Shown: positions 11,123-22,786 of the stretch, in pieces
Numbering within the stretch: position 1 is the first letter of the stretch
Layout: each line of letters starts with the position of its first letter
Assembly (NCBI GenBank): GCA_037042915.1
Contig: CM073201.1
Location: 124,001-188,000, forward strand
Direction: 5' to 3'
Origin: Auricularia sp. M13
Taxonomy: Eukaryota; Basidiomycota; Agaricomycetes; Auriculariales; Auriculariaceae
DNA length: 64,000 nucleotides
The notes under the pieces: model-generated
The model's input: the letters and a program-made list of their open reading frames with translations, nothing else
The model's database searches: none
What the model was told of the DNA's origin: nothing
Made by a program: the position numbers and the translations under genes

Positions 11123-12780
11123 TTACATGCCCGGTGAGGTCTCCACTACCGCTACCCAATCCCGGCGCGGGGGCTCATATCCATCGGCCGGCTCGCGGCG
11201 GAAATTCATCGTCTGGCCGCTGCTGAGCAGCCCTGGCACCACTGTATCCGACGCGACCGTGTCCCGCGCCATCGCCCGCAGGTTCAGCATCATGCGACAC
11301 GCCAGGATTGTGTACAGCATCCTCTCGAATCTGTAACGGTGGCACTCCCATTAGCCTGGCGAGAGCGACATCGGTGATGGCGTACCCATATAGCAAAACC
11401 TGGTAGTGTTCCTGCAGGACAGAACATACATTTCAGATGCGTTCGGAATATGCGCCGATCCTACGTACCGCCGCTACCAGCGTCACCGTGAGATTTGCGA
11501 CGGCGAGAACTGAATGTCATGGTATCGGCACATGGCGTTGCGTGAGCTACTCGACTTTGGTGGACTCACGGAGGACGAAGGAAAATATTACAAAGGCTAG
11601 GTGACAAAAATGCGCGCCGTCCGAGTCAGCAGTCTGCTATCCTCCACAGGTGAATGCGTAGATGGTACATACCGTCTCGATAGAGCATCACCGTCAGACG
11701 AGCAGAACCCGGACGAACTAGTTTTACATTTAAGTTGACACATCCTTGATTGGATTCAGGGAGGCTTACGTTGTTGCCAGCCTTTGACCGCGGTCAATCC
11801 AATCAAAACTGTCCCATTGGGGATACCACGCATAAAGTGTGGGCACACCAAGATCGGAGGCGCATGATAGAACCCAGCCCACGTAGATGAGACGATAGGG
11901 CGCAGAGATAGCACACCCGTGTAGCCACGGCGCAAGCGTGCCGGTCACGAGGACTGCACCGACAAAGGTGTTAGAGAGTTGCCCAATATCCTTGATTATA
12001 AGGTGCGCCGCACTCACACGTCGTGTTTTCCATCCACTCCACGCTGAGGTACGCGCAGAAGCCGGGTCCGGACAAGCAGAAGATTGTGTAGGAAAATTTG
12101 AACACGCGCGCGCCGTTCCAGATCGCCCAGGTTCTGACGATGATGAGAGCTCAAAAATCGAAGGCATTGTAAGCACATGGCATTCCCAGGCCTCGACATG
12201 AGAAAACTCACTTTGACTCATGACCATGCCCACCACAACGGAAACTGCAGCACGACCTGTCAGAGCCTGGAGGCAGTTTGTAAATTACGCACAGGCATGA
12301 TACCCTCCAAATATCTTGCATGCGCGGCCGTCCAGATCACCGTACCAAACTGAGGGAGACATTAGTGGCGCTGTGCGGAGGGGCCGAAACCAATCAAACG
12401 TACAGATTATTTCCTCGATTATCTCGAGCCAAGCAGTGTAGCGAGCAGCGTAGAATACAATCTCAGTGAGGCTCAATTTTGAGGGCCAGATGAGCTCGAC
12501 TTCCTCGGTGAAAGTGATGATGTAGTCGTATATCTTAGTAATCGAACTTAGTGCTGGAAGCTGAAGGTCGCACAAACTCACAAATAGAGCCGCGACGCAG
12601 GCTTCAGAGGACAGATTATTAGAGCGACTGCAGTGGGTGCAGTAACCCAATGAGCATACCTAAGATAAACTACGACTAGTGGTGAATCGCATTGGAGGAC
12701 AATAGGAGAGTGAAGCGTACCTTTTGCGTTTGCGCATCTTGGGCCGCCGTGATCAAGACTTCCGCAGATTCGGAGACCAT
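11123..12780 (-). CDS. DUF6533 seven-helix-type membrane protein F3
   Basis: Exon 1 is 12780-12721 (20 codons, GTACGC donor). A 13-nt microexon lies at 12659-12647 and is followed by ACVAALF. The DUF6533 core reads IYDYIITFTEEVELIWPSK. Further exons encode WYGDLDGRACKIFGGYHAC, VVVGMVMSQ, ALIIVRTWAIWNGARVFK, the helix ending LIYVGWVLSCASDLG, LRPGSARLTVMLYRDG, AFVIFSFVL, LAVANLTVTLVAA, EHYQVLLYG and FERMLYTILACRMMLNLR, with TAA at 11123. All joins are in phase. F3 is closest to F2 and F4, consistent with local duplication and inversion. A TATA box lies 41 bp upstream. Confidence 0.8.
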
Positions 12781-12820
12781 CGTCGACTGGTACGCTACAG
12801 ATGTGAAGGCCTATGTAAGA

Positions 12821-12827
12821 ATATATA
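12821..12827 (-). promoter_or_regulatory. TATA box of F3
   Basis: TATATAT on the minus strand, 41-47 bp upstream of the F3 ATG. Confidence 0.55.
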
Positions 12828-13760
12828 GCAGCCTCGTTTGACGGTGCTTTGCATGCGTGTACTAGAGGGCGGTGCATCTCTTCATCCGCGAGCTTCCTGC
12901 CGTTCCCCGGGCCGGGGATGGAACAAACAGCCACTTGCGGCGAGTCCTGGTCAGAGAAAGAAGACTGATAGGGAGAAAGTAGTGACAGAATGCCAGCAGG
13001 CTGCGATAGCGGTGATTATGAGGTTCATTGCAGCCGATACGCGCTCTGCCGCTACTTAGTCCAGGCCTCCACAACCGTTCTATGACGCAAGTAAGCTGCA
13101 TCGGAGGCTGAAGCCAGCAGGTGCGCATGCCAGAGAGCTCAGGCAGTCTTCGATACCGAATCATAGGGAACGGAAATCAGCACTGTCGGGAATAAAGCCA
13201 GGAATTCTCGGGCACAATGTAGAGTCGTGACGTAGAAGTGTCAATAAGCGCATTCGTAAGACAATCCGTGCAGAACGAAGCTCGGTTCCTCCGCCGTTTA
13301 GACTAGCTGTGTTCGTGCAAGGGTCCGACTCGTAACTGTTCCGCGACTCGAGCACAGCCAGGAGCAAATAAGGCGTTGAAGACCAAATATAGGATCCGCT
13401 TTTGATTGGGAAAAATGGAGCACGCAGCGCGTTGACGAAGCAGAGGCTTGTGTCAAGCTTGGTGACGAGGAGGAAGAGGTGTTGGTCGGGGTTTGAAGTG
13501 GCCCGCTTGATCCGGTCGCGTTCAACTCTGTCCAGTGTCGTTGCGCACCGTCTTTACCTACCAGCTGAGCAAGCGTCGCCATATTTCATTGCTTGATATG
13601 CTTGCCATACAGTTTTTAGGCTCCGAGAGGAGCCCAGTCAATGTTTCCAGCAGCTCTGGCCCGAATTACACCACTCGGCCTCAAGGCTCACGGTTGTACT
13701 CTCGTCCGCTCTCACGTACCATTTTCCTCTCCCAACTACAATATTTGGCATTGAATAATA
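12828..13760. other. Spacer between F3 and F4
   Basis: No gene recognised. A short minus-strand reading frame at 13582-13298 starting MATLAQLVGKDG has no recognisable family and may be noise. Confidence 0.4.
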
Positions 13761-15459
13761 CTATAGGGTATTACTGGACTGCGCGCAGGTATTCGAGTCG
13801 CTGTTTTGTACAGCGATAGCATTTCCCGGTGCCGAATCTCGTCGCCGAAGCTCATGAAACTCCGTATCACGGCGAAAGGCTACCGTGTCTCCCGCAGTCT
13901 CCAGATCAGACACCATCACCGTTCTTCGTGCTGTATCCCGGAGATTGAGCATCATACGACACGCAAGCATGGTGTGTAACATCCTCTCGACGCTGATGGG
14001 CAGTACGCGTCAGCGGGATGACACCTGCCTCGGTGGAGAGATTCAGGGCTTACCCGTATAACAGAACCTGGTCGTGCTTCTGCACACAGGGAACGATCAA
14101 TACGCGAGTCATCGCGGTCTCACGGAACCTTGCGTACGGCTGCTACGAGCGTCACCGTCAAATTTGCGATGGCAAGCACTGGGAGAAGGTCTAAGAAATG
14201 TACGTTCCAATGTTTTGTATGCTAACTCACCTAATACGACGGAAAAGATCGAAAATGCTGGTGAGAAATCCAGTCAGCAACCGTCTTCTGCTCAGTCTCT
14301 CACAAACCGTCTCGATACAGTGCTACAGTAAGGCGAGCTGAATTAGGTCTCACTTGCAATGGCCGGTCAGTCACACAAACTATCCGATGTCATAGGGTGG
14401 CTCACGTTGTTGACAGCCTTTTACCACGGTCAGCCCTAGCAGCACTACATCCGCGTTAGCTCGGCGCTGCGGCGTTCCACTCACACTCTCACCGAGATCC
14501 GTGCAGCAGAACATGATCCAACCGATATATACCGGGCGATAAGGCGAATAGATCGCGCAGCCGTGCAGCCAGGGTGCGAGGGTGTGGATTGAGTAGACTA
14601 GGATTAAAACGTTACGCTATCACTTGTAGCGCCGCTTCTTAGGTGCGTACAGGTCGTTTTGGTTATCCATTGCACGCTGATATACGGGATTGCGACAACG
14701 ACCGCATAGAAGAGCCCGAGGACCACTTTGATAACGCGCGTGCCGTTCCAAATCGCCCATGTTCGCATGATAATGAGCGCTGCGCCCGAGTCCGTCATTA
14801 CTCTGTGCTCGAGCAGAGACGGTCAATGGCACACATTGGCTCATGACCATGCCAACGACAATGGAAACTGCACAATAATCATCACTCAATTCTTCGATGG
14901 TCAACTGTTGCCCACTCACACGCGTGATACCCCCCGAGGACTTTGCACCCGCAGCTTTCCAGGTCGCCAAACCAAACTGCCAATCGCATAGCATGCATCA
15001 GCTGTCCACAAGCCAACCGCGCAGTGCTCTGTCAGCCTCGGTAACACTCAGACGCACAGATTAATTCTTCGGTTGCCTCCAGCCAAGCGGAGTATCGCGC
15101 GCCGAAGTACACAAACTCCGTGATGCTCAGCTTGCGCGACCATATGAGCTCTATCTCGTCGCCGATCGTAATCATGTAGTCGTATATCTGGACCACGCAG
15201 TGTGAGGCGCTGAAATGGCGCGCCAGGCGCCAGACCTCACAAATAGAGTGGCTACGCAGGCTTCCGACCGTCATCAGAACGCCCGCTTGCCGCGCAACAG
15301 CGAGGATACACCGCACCGTAGACGAGCTGTGGCGGAAATTAATTATCAAAATCACCTTCTGCGATGCGCGGTCCCGAGCTACACCTTTTCAATGTGAGCA
15401 TCACGGGCCGCTGAGATCAGGGCAAGCGTCTCCTCGCCGGGTGGGAGTGGAAGCACCAT
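13761..15459 (-). CDS. DUF6533 seven-helix-type membrane protein F4
   Basis: Exon 1 is 15459-15385 (25 codons). A 10-nt microexon at 15326-15317 gives LVY before ACVATLF. The DUF6533 exon reads QIYDYMITIGDEIELIWSRK. Then follow FGLATWKAAGAKSSGG, VSIVVGMVMSQC, ALIIMRTWAIWNGTRVIK, RPVYIGWIMFCCTDLG, VVLLGLTVVKGCQQ, LRPNSARLTVALYRDG, AFSIFSVVL, LAIANLTVTLVAA, KHDQVLLYG and VERMLHTMLACRMMLNLR, ending with TAG at 13761. Its C-terminal tail is longer than in F2 or F3. It lies tandem to F3 on the same strand. No obvious TATA box is seen upstream. Confidence 0.78.
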
Positions 15460-16337
15460 GTAGGTGGGACGTACGACGCGCAGGGGCGGGATGCTTGCCA
15501 ATCCCGGGACGACTTTATTCAACCGCTGGGCGTCTGAAGCGGCAACGGCACGTCGCTCCGAAGAGAATTCATCCCTGACGGGGTTGACAGTGCGGGGGCG
15601 GTTTCACATGGACTAGCAGTCTGCAAACTCTCTCACAGTAGGCGTTACAGCCCAGTGTATCTTCACACACTGCGGCGAATTCACTTCATCACAAACTCCG
15701 GATTCATGTCTGGCACACAACCACGTGACTTACCGGGTTAATAACTTCGGGCCCGGTTTCAGATGGACTAGCCGCCCGCGAACGAACCCGGTTGCTGAAT
15801 CCGGCTCAGTTTCTCTTCATACACTGCATCTCAAAGTTATCTTGGGCCAGTGTATATGAATTGCATGCATTGTCATCTGAAGGGACGTCCCAATTTACTA
15901 AAAAGCGCGCCAGTTGCGGCTGTAGTCAGCACTTCTTTGGCGGGAATGCACTCGCTCGAGGCATCACAAACTTCACGCGTGAAACGAGATCCACAAAGCC
16001 CAGATTCGTGTTGAATCACAGCCCTTCAGATTTGCGTGGGATCACAGCCTCCAGGACCCGGTTCCGTGTGGAAGCATGCACTCCGGGTTCGTTCACTGTG
16101 CAGAGTCCGGCTTCGTGCACACAACCACGTGACCGCGCCAAACTACATACATACGAGTATTTTGCATCCGCAAGGAAAGTATGGTCATCGATCAACATTC
16201 TCACAAATCGCGATCACTGTCGTCGAGGATTTGTCATCCTCACGAAAGAATCATTCGGCAAATCCTTCCCAATCCGTGCAGAGGCGTGCCTTGCGATTGG
16301 CGAGCAGGGACGCGCGTCCTACACGCACGAGGGTGCT
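15460..16337. other. Repeat-containing spacer upstream of SDR1
   Basis: No gene recognised. CACACAACCACGTGAC occurs twice, near 15714 and 16118, and GGACTAGC-type motifs repeat near 15612 and 15766, so this looks like decayed repeat DNA. Confidence 0.4.
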
Positions 16338-16343
16338 TATATA
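16338..16343 (+). promoter_or_regulatory. TATA box of SDR1
   Basis: TATATA, 77 bp upstream of the SDR1 ATG. Confidence 0.5.
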
Positions 16344-16414
16344 GGAATCCTAGCTACAATTCTGATGGACGCCATATCTCCGAGTGTCGCTCCTAGCGTA
16401 CAGTACCCTCGAAA

Positions 16415-17771
16415 ATGTCTACAACGCAGAAAGACAAGGTCAAACTCGCAGCCTAGTTCCAGCTCACTCTCGCTGAACAATCTCGTGCAGCCGCTCGCGG
16501 GCAAAGTCGCCCTAGTCACAGGCAGCACAACCGGCCTCGGGCTGCGCATCTACCGCCAGCTCGCAGAGCTCGGCGCGACGGTGTACGTCGCTGGCCGCAA
16601 CGAGGCCGCGGGGCGCAAGGCTGCAGAAGAATTCCCCGGCGCGGCGGTGTACGTCAAGATGGACCTCTCGACCGTCCGCCTCGCGCATAAAGCCGTGCAG
16701 GATTTTCTGGCGACTGGTGTTGAGCGGTTGGACATTCTTGGTGCGTCACGTCGGACTGGTTATCAGTTTCGCAAGCTCATTGGCCGGGGATGTAGTGAAC
16801 AATGCTGCTCAGTGCGTGTGCAAACCGTTGATAGAAACGGGTCATTCCGCTCACGTTCCGCAGACTGGCCTCATGGGAGTACGCCCTGAACGAAGACGGT
16901 GTCTTCCAGCAGATGGCCACAAAGTGCGTACCATACCGACTCAATGCCGCCTGTGTATTACTGAAGCCCCGGTAGCCACTTCGGCCACTTCGTGCTGACG
17001 CAGGAGCTCCTCCCGCTGCTCGAGAAGACGTCGCAGCTCCCCGGCGCGGACGTGCGCATCATCACGGTGAGCTCTCACTGCGAGCTGTCTCAGCGGCTGA
17101 GCATTCGCCAAACCGCGCGCAGATCGGCTCGGGGTCGTACCACCTGCCCAGTAAAGACCGCCGCTTCGACTCGCTCGACGCGATCAACCGCGGGCTGCAG
17201 AGCGAGAGCGCGCTCGGCAGGTTGACGCGCTACGGTACGTCTCTTTCCCTGCCACTCTAAGCCAGGACTCCACCGCTGACGAGAACTGAACTCTCTGCGC
17301 AACGGATAGGTGTCTCGAAGTTGGCGCAATGCCTCTACACGCGCGAGCTCGCGCGCCGCCTGCGTGATTCGGGCTCGAAGATCACCGCGCTCGTGGTCGA
17401 CCCGGGCGCCGTGGGGTCCGGTACGCGGCTACAGTCAATTTTGCGACGGCTGACTCTCCCTTCTTGTGGCAGAGGGCGGCCTCGCCGGCCTCGCCTCCTT
17501 CCCCCTCCTCGCGCGGCTCCTCTTCCGGCTCATCCAATCCTCGCCCGAATCCGCCGCGCGAGCCGTCATCCACGCCCTAACCCTCCCGCCCTCCGACGTG
17601 GCGAAACTTCACGGCGGTGTGATAGAGAAGGGGGTCACGGGCCGGGTGGGCGCGGCGCGGTGGACGGACCTCATGGCGGACGGGACGTGGGCGCCGCTCG
17701 CGGGGGAGTTGTGGGAGACGAGTGAGAGGGTCGTCAGGGAGCGGCTTGCCGGCGCGGATGAGGCTGCGTAG
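16415..17771 (+). CDS. Short-chain dehydrogenase/reductase (SDR1)
   Basis: A Rossmann-fold NAD(P)-dependent oxidoreductase. Exon 1 (16415-16438) gives MSTTQKDK. After a 52-nt intron the protein continues PLAGKVALVTGSTTGLG, carrying the TGxxxGLG nucleotide-binding motif. Later exons give DILVNNAA (the NNAG-type motif), GHFVLTQELLPLL, ITIGSGSYHL with the expected catalytic Ser region, and YGVSKLAQCLYTRELARRL with the YxxxK active site. ALVVDPGAVGS is the usual post-catalytic Pro-Gly turn. It ends with TAG at 17771. The first donor (GTCAAA) is weak, so the N-terminus is the least certain part. It resembles SDR2 at 24351-25657 and probably shares its fold class (retinol dehydrogenase or WWOX-like). 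The substrate is unknown. Confidence 0.8.
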
Positions 17772-20234
17772 GACTTTGAGAGCTTTTTGGAGGATGTGTC
17801 ACGTTCGCCCGTGGCGGGTTCAGCTGAGTAGAGTACAGTAGGAGAAGGGACGCGTGCAGTCGCATTTACTAGTAGCAAGCTCCGCCCAAGACTTCTGAAT
17901 GATACAGTATTTCATTTTCGCGGACTGGAAATTAAAAGACACCGACATTCCGGCTCAATGAGCACGCCGCCGTGTTCCGTTCAAGCAGACCAGAGCCAGA
18001 ACGCATGCAAAGCGCAACGGCGAACCCTTCAAGATGCAGGAGGATCACGGCGCGAGAGTATTCAGAGTCTTGTCCGATAGCACAGAGTTGCCAAAGAGAC
18101 GACGTCTGCACAGTACATAAGTATGTTGCCAACTGCCAGTGGAGCTCTGCTGCGAACAGTCGAGCTGATCGCGGGACGAACTCGAAGGACCGAAACAGCG
18201 GTGCTAAGCAATGAGGAGCAGTTGAGTGAGATTTTCAGAGCAGCTAGAGGTTCCGGCCCCAATCGACCGGGCCAGCGACCGGAGCGGAACGCGCACATTG
18301 AAAGAGCGCGTCAGGGAAATCAGCGCAAGAAGACCTGCTTTGGTAGGACTAGGCAAGGCGCATAGTATAGAGAGCGCGCACGCGCACAAGGAAGAGGACA
18401 GAAGTCCGGCCAGCAGACGATCCGAACCTCATAGCGTGAAAGCAGTTGTCATTCGCTCCGAGTTAAACGACCAGAGAACCGGCTATCGACGACCAGCGCA
18501 GATTAAATCCAATTCCCACATGCACCAACTTGAACCTGAATAGCGACTCAGATCAGGGGACCATCCAGCCAGAATGATACGAAAGCGCCGGGCTAAATCC
18601 AAGCTGAATCAGAATCATTTAGACCGACTCCGGTTGGCGATGGTTCGTATCCAGTTTGACGGCCTGAGAGTGTTCAAGCTCGTGGCCAGCCCAGATTTGA
18701 GAAACGTATAGTATGTAGTGTGTACCTGTATGTGTATGTCGGAGCTCGCGGGAGACGAAGGACGGGCAATGTGCGAGCAATCGGGGAGCATATTTAAGTG
18801 GGACGGAATTGGCAAACTTGACAGAAGTCAGTCTAGCAGAAGGCACGGTAACGAGCCCGTCGTACAACAGACTTCAGCGAAATTATAGCCGCGTTGATAA
18901 GCAAGGCACGCTCGGCGGGCGGGCCAAACGGCAAGAGAGAACCGGCCCAGCGCATCGGAAGCACCGTGACATCCAATCTCCACAGGCCCCGAGTTCAAAG
19001 GGACCCATCCGGCAAAAACGCACGTAGCTAAATCAGATAGACTAGTCTCGGCTGGCAATGAAGGGCGATGGCGTCTCGCGGCCAGTCCAGCGTTGAGAGA
19101 CGCACTGTAGTCTCAGCACCATGTAAGTCGGAGCGCTGACCCGCACATCGGATGCCAACTGGTCGAGGTCGACAACGCTCGCGGGAGACGAAGGAAGGAC
19201 GAGCAGTCGAGGAGCAGTCGAGGGGCAGGTTTGGATGGGACGGCGTTGACAAACTTGAAGTCGGTCTAGCAGAAGGCACGGTGACGAGTGCGTCGTAGGA
19301 GTCAGCGAAAATGATAGGTAGGCACGCTCGACTGGCGGGTCAGACGGACAGACGGACAGACGGATAAACAGTGCAGAGTCCAACTACATTTTTTTACAGA
19401 CAACAAGTTGACAAGCGATATTACCAGAGTTCCATTCGGCCAGAAGGCGTGCAGACGAAATAAGCGAGCAATTCCAAAAGGACGCAGTGATCCGCTGGCG
19501 CCGAAAGACGCGGTTTGATAATAAATTCCCGACAGTGTTTAGGCTCTTGGCAGACCAGAGTCGAGGGCCGACGTCTGTACAGTGTGTATGTCGAAGCTCT
19601 GACGTGGATGCGAATGGGTCAAGAACGAGGCAGGCACGGGAGACGGAGGACCAACAGTGGCGCCAGGCACGCCGACCAAATGATACAAGCAGTCGGCGAG
19701 AGGTTCGGATGCGGCATTGGCGATATCGGTGTATCGAATGACAGTAGACTGAGTAGAACGCGGAAGGTACGGCACAGAGCGCGTTAAATAATTAAGGCAA
19801 AATAATCTGGTCCGGTTTGCAAGGGTAATTCAAGCGCAAAGGATGCGCAAGGAAGTGGTCAGAAAGCCGCCAGCAGACATCGCTGGAGCTCGTCCAATGC
19901 GGGCAGATGGAAGCAAACTATCCACGAAGTGATAAGCGGCAGGCTCAGGGATAGCTCACGGAGGTCAAGATATCCAGAGGACGCGTGGTACGTGGCCGGG
20001 ACCAAGAGGCATGGAACGGAGTTTGAACGCGCGCAGCTGCTTTACCCGCTCGCCCGATGACCAAGCTCCCCGGCTGCGCGCCGTCGTCGTCGCCGAGCAC
20101 CACAGGCTGAACCTGCTGAATCTGACGTTCTTGCCGGTTGACTGCGCCTTCTGGCTGTGACCGAGTCGGAGTCATCGCTTCCGAGCCCCCGAGCCCCGAG
20201 CTTCATAAAGCGCCAGGCGCCGCTGAGCGCAGTC
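17772..20234. repeat. Spacer with diverged tandem repeats
   Basis: No gene recognised. Two related blocks at about 18745-18890 and 19182-19320 share GGGAGACGAAGGA, TCTAGCAGAAGGCACGGT and flanking sequence. Weaker matches occur near 17984 and 19550 (GCAGACCAGAG). The stretch looks like several decayed copies of a unit a few hundred bp long. Confidence 0.55.
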
Positions 20235-21365
20235 ATGTTCTCGTCTTCTGTCCCCGGCTCGTCGTCTTCTGCTGCACCCGCGAACGGCGCGCCCGATCGC
20301 AAGGTCAACCATCTGCTGCACACCCTCCGGTATGTCCGTCCGTCCGCTCCATCTTACCCCAGCTGCATTTGCTCACCACTCGTCGTCCACAGCGGGGAAC
20401 ACTTCCGGCGCGGCCTCAACGCCGACCGTGTACGCCTCGCACGCGCCGCAGCACTCGCGTCGGGCGGTCCGACGCTCCCGCCTCTGGTATCTGCCCTCCC
20501 CGCCCCGCCCCGTCCGTCGCTCTCATTAATCTTACCACACCCCCCTCCCCCACACACCAAGCCGACACCCGGCCCGCCCGCCCCGCGCTCCTGGGCGCAC
20601 ACCCCGCGCCACCAACAACAACATCAGGACGCGCTGGACCGCGCGCTGGCGCTCGAACTGTGCTTCGCGCCGCCGCCGCGCGACAGCCTCGTGCAGATGT
20701 GCCTGGAGATCATCCTGGCGCAGGAGACGGATGTCGTGCTGGAGATTCTGCCGGAGCTGCCTGTGCATCTCAGGAAGCAAATCATGCTGCACACCGCCGT
20801 GCACGCGCCCCTATCGCCCGACGGCGTGCGCGCGCTGCTGGCGCGCCATCCGGCCGGCGGCGTCGGCGGCGAGCTTGTCCTCGCGCGGTCGTACGGCGCG
20901 CAGTTCCTGCAGCGCGCGGGCGTGCTGGGTTCGGCGGATACGGCGACCGCAGCGCCCACGCCCTCGCGCGAATGGGACTGGGACGACGACGACGAGGACG
21001 ACCGCACGCCGCTGCACACGCTGATCCTGCTCAGCGCGCCGCTCGCGCCGCCCCTCCTCTCCCTCCTCCCCGCGACGCTCACGCGGCTCGCGCTCCTCGC
21101 CCTGCCCGCACCGCTCGCGGGCCTGCACCGCCTGCCCGCGCTCCTTCCGCTGCTGACGTTCGTCGACCTGTCGTTCAACCCGTGGATGCTGGACCGCGTC
21201 GCGCACGAGGGCGACGAGCGCGCGATCGACCGCGTGCAGTGGTCTCGCTGGAGACGGCTGCAGGTGCTCGGCCTGCGGCAGTGTGGATTCGATGCAAGCT
21301 CAGCGAGGAAGCTGGAAGAGGCCGTTCAGAAGGGACGGTTGCATGATGTGGTCGTGTATACCTGA
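20235..21365 (+). CDS. Uncharacterised protein with leucine-rich C-terminal region
   Basis: The start is the first ATG in frame (20235), giving MFSSSVPGSSSSAAPANG. A 63-nt GT-AG intron at 20330-20392 is in frame and contains no stop, so splicing is likely but not forced. Exon 2 encodes EHFRRGLNADRVRLARAAAL, a proline-rich loop, then a helical stretch with MCLEIILAQETDVVLEILPE. An acidic WDWDDDDEDD segment follows. The C-terminus has LRR-like repeats (LTRLALLALPAPLAGL, LTFVDLSFNPWML, LQVLGLRQCGF). No signal peptide or membrane helix. GC content is very high, so long antisense ORFs overlap it. Function unknown. Confidence 0.75.
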   Translation: MFSSSVPGSSSSAAPANGAPDRKVNHLLHTLRYVRPSAPSYPSCICSPLVVHSGEHFRRGLNADRVRLARAAALASGGPTLPPLVSALPAPPRPSLSLILPHPPPPHTKPTPGPPAPRSWAHTPRHQQQHQDALDRALALELCFAPPPRDSLVQMCLEIILAQETDVVLEILPELPVHLRKQIMLHTAVHAPLSPDGVRALLARHPAGGVGGELVLARSYGAQFLQRAGVLGSADTATAAPTPSREWDWDDDDEDDRTPLHTLILLSAPLAPPLLSLLPATLTRLALLALPAPLAGLHRLPALLPLLTFVDLSFNPWMLDRVAHEGDERAIDRVQWSRWRRLQVLGLRQCGFDASSARKLEEAVQKGRLHDVVVYT

Positions 21366-21629
21366 TCATGACGCGCGCCCGCGTTTTGTAGCCGTAGCTT
21401 TCGACTGTTTAAATCGACAAGTACCTACGTGATCCAAATGCAACAGTAGGATTGTGCACGTCCCGTCTCACTGGCATCAGTTGAGCTCGAGCGCAATGCA
21501 TGGTCAGAGGCTTCCCCTAACACTGTGGTCGTACCGAGTTCGCATTGACAAGTTCGCAATACGGTTTCCCCAGTGCAGTCTTCACGCGTCCTTGACCCCA
21601 CCGAGTCCCGTCTTCACGCGTCCAGGCTC

Positions 21630-22169
21630 GAACCCAGTTGCTGTCAATGCATTATCCCAAAATTTCAACAATGGAGCTTTCATCCCTAGCTCCCGCGCAA
21701 AGTCCCATGTCGGGCGCAATTTGAAAGACGGATCCAGGCACTAGGGCGAGCGCGACTGTACCGGTGAACTTCATTCAGTCGCTGCAACCAGAGAGAGCAC
21801 AGACTCCAACTCGGTGCAGGACACAGCCCGCAATATGTCCTTTTCAGCATATTCTCAGTGGCACAAAATTAAAAGGAAGTGAAAAAGCATTGAAAAAAGT
21901 TCGTGCATTGGCACTAATGCACGAAATTTTTTCAAAGTGTTCTCAAAGCCTATTGTGCCACCCAAAAAGTATCGAAAAGGACGTCTTGCAGGCTGTGGGA
22001 GCGCATCCGACAGACATCGCGAATAATATTAATATTAATGACCATCCGCCTCCGAGTCGTGCGTGCCTGCTAAGTTTTTCCGAGTCGGGACTGCGAATGA
22101 ACATGGAGCCTGATGGAGAATCCCTGTCAATGGGCGCGGCATGCAGTTTTCCGTCAAGTGATCATGAGG
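21630..22169 (+). repeat. Dispersed repeat R1, copy 1 (interrupted by MITE)
   Basis: Closely similar, in inverted orientation, to 42386-42770. Shared landmarks are CCTAGCTCCCGCGCAAAGTC, GCACTAGGGCGAGCGCGACT and CCGTCAAGTGATCATGAGG at the right end. This copy carries a 176-bp insertion that copy 2 lacks. Its origin (solo terminus, old transposon piece) is unknown. Confidence 0.8.
21822..21997. mobile_element. 176-bp MITE with CACAGCC ends and 3-bp target duplication
   Basis: The element starts CACAGCCCGCAATATGTCC and ends with the near-perfect inverse, GGACGTCTTGCAGGCTGTG. Imperfect inverted repeats extend about 45 bp inward (GTCCTTTTC, then GTGGCACAA). The centre is a second palindrome around CGTGCATTGGCACTAATGCACG-type arms. 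It is flanked by GGA on both sides (21819-21821 and 21998-22000). Deleting it with one GGA gives TGCAGGAGCGCATCC, exactly the sequence in repeat copy 2. CACA-type ends with a 3-bp duplication fit a non-autonomous CACTA-like element. Confidence 0.88.
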
Positions 22170-22786
22170 GGTCTACTACCAACCGTCCCTCGGGCTCTGA
22201 GTCCCCCATTTGCTGCGTCGTCAAGTTCCTTGAGGATGAGAGTTGCGCCGACGGTCGTCCGGCACGAGTTCGGCTAAACGGCAGCTTCCGCTTCTCTTCC
22301 TCCTTCCAGTACCACAGTTCTAGCTGCATGACTTCTCAGGCACGCGATGCCCCCACGCTTATCTATATCTACGACCATCTCGCTGCGCTATCTTAGATTA
22401 GTCCCCCAACGAGATCTTGGGGGCTTGAGGAACTAGCTTGGTGTCAATACCACTGCTCATCGCTTTGCTTGTCATGGCTTAACGCGCTTCTACACTCCAG
22501 TGGTTCCTGGCTCGTAACTGCACGCGAGTGTGGCATGGCCAAGTTCGCCCGTGTTTCTGGATCTACTTACCATCTGTCACTGAATGCCCCGGCTACAATC
22601 GCACCTGCGGACCGAGCGTCGAGCATTGCCATGACACTCACGGCAGATTGCATATGACCCGCTGGCACCCACGCGTCTGACCCTTGGCTCTTTCTACGTG
22701 CGCCACTTTTTCGTTTTCACTCTGGCCGCTGGTCGAGGTCGCGCGGCGTTGATCGCTCGCGCACGTTTACTCTCTTTCTCGTTATT

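Larger units (their letters stand above)
21366..22786. other. Spacer with dispersed repeat R1 and a MITE
   Basis: No host gene recognised. The interval is mostly repeat R1 (21630-22169), interrupted by a MITE. The ORFs at 21454-22396 are repeat sequence, since parts recur at 42386-42770. Confidence 0.6.

Noticed and set aside
11691-11700. Apparent loss of an AG acceptor in F3 (GACGG against GACAG in F2)
   Set aside because: The true acceptor lies upstream in all copies (for F3 after ACTAG), giving the aligned exon LRPGSARLTVMLYRDG; the GACAG in F2 is coding.
18640-18655. GGTTCGTATCC resembling a tRNA B box
   Set aside because: No A box or cloverleaf at suitable distance, and it lies within the diverged tandem repeats.
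20138-21346. Second long plus-strand ORF overlapping the LRR-like gene
   Set aside because: Arg/Ala/Pro-rich shadow frame in very GC-rich DNA; the other frame has plausible leucine-rich structure and a good ATG.
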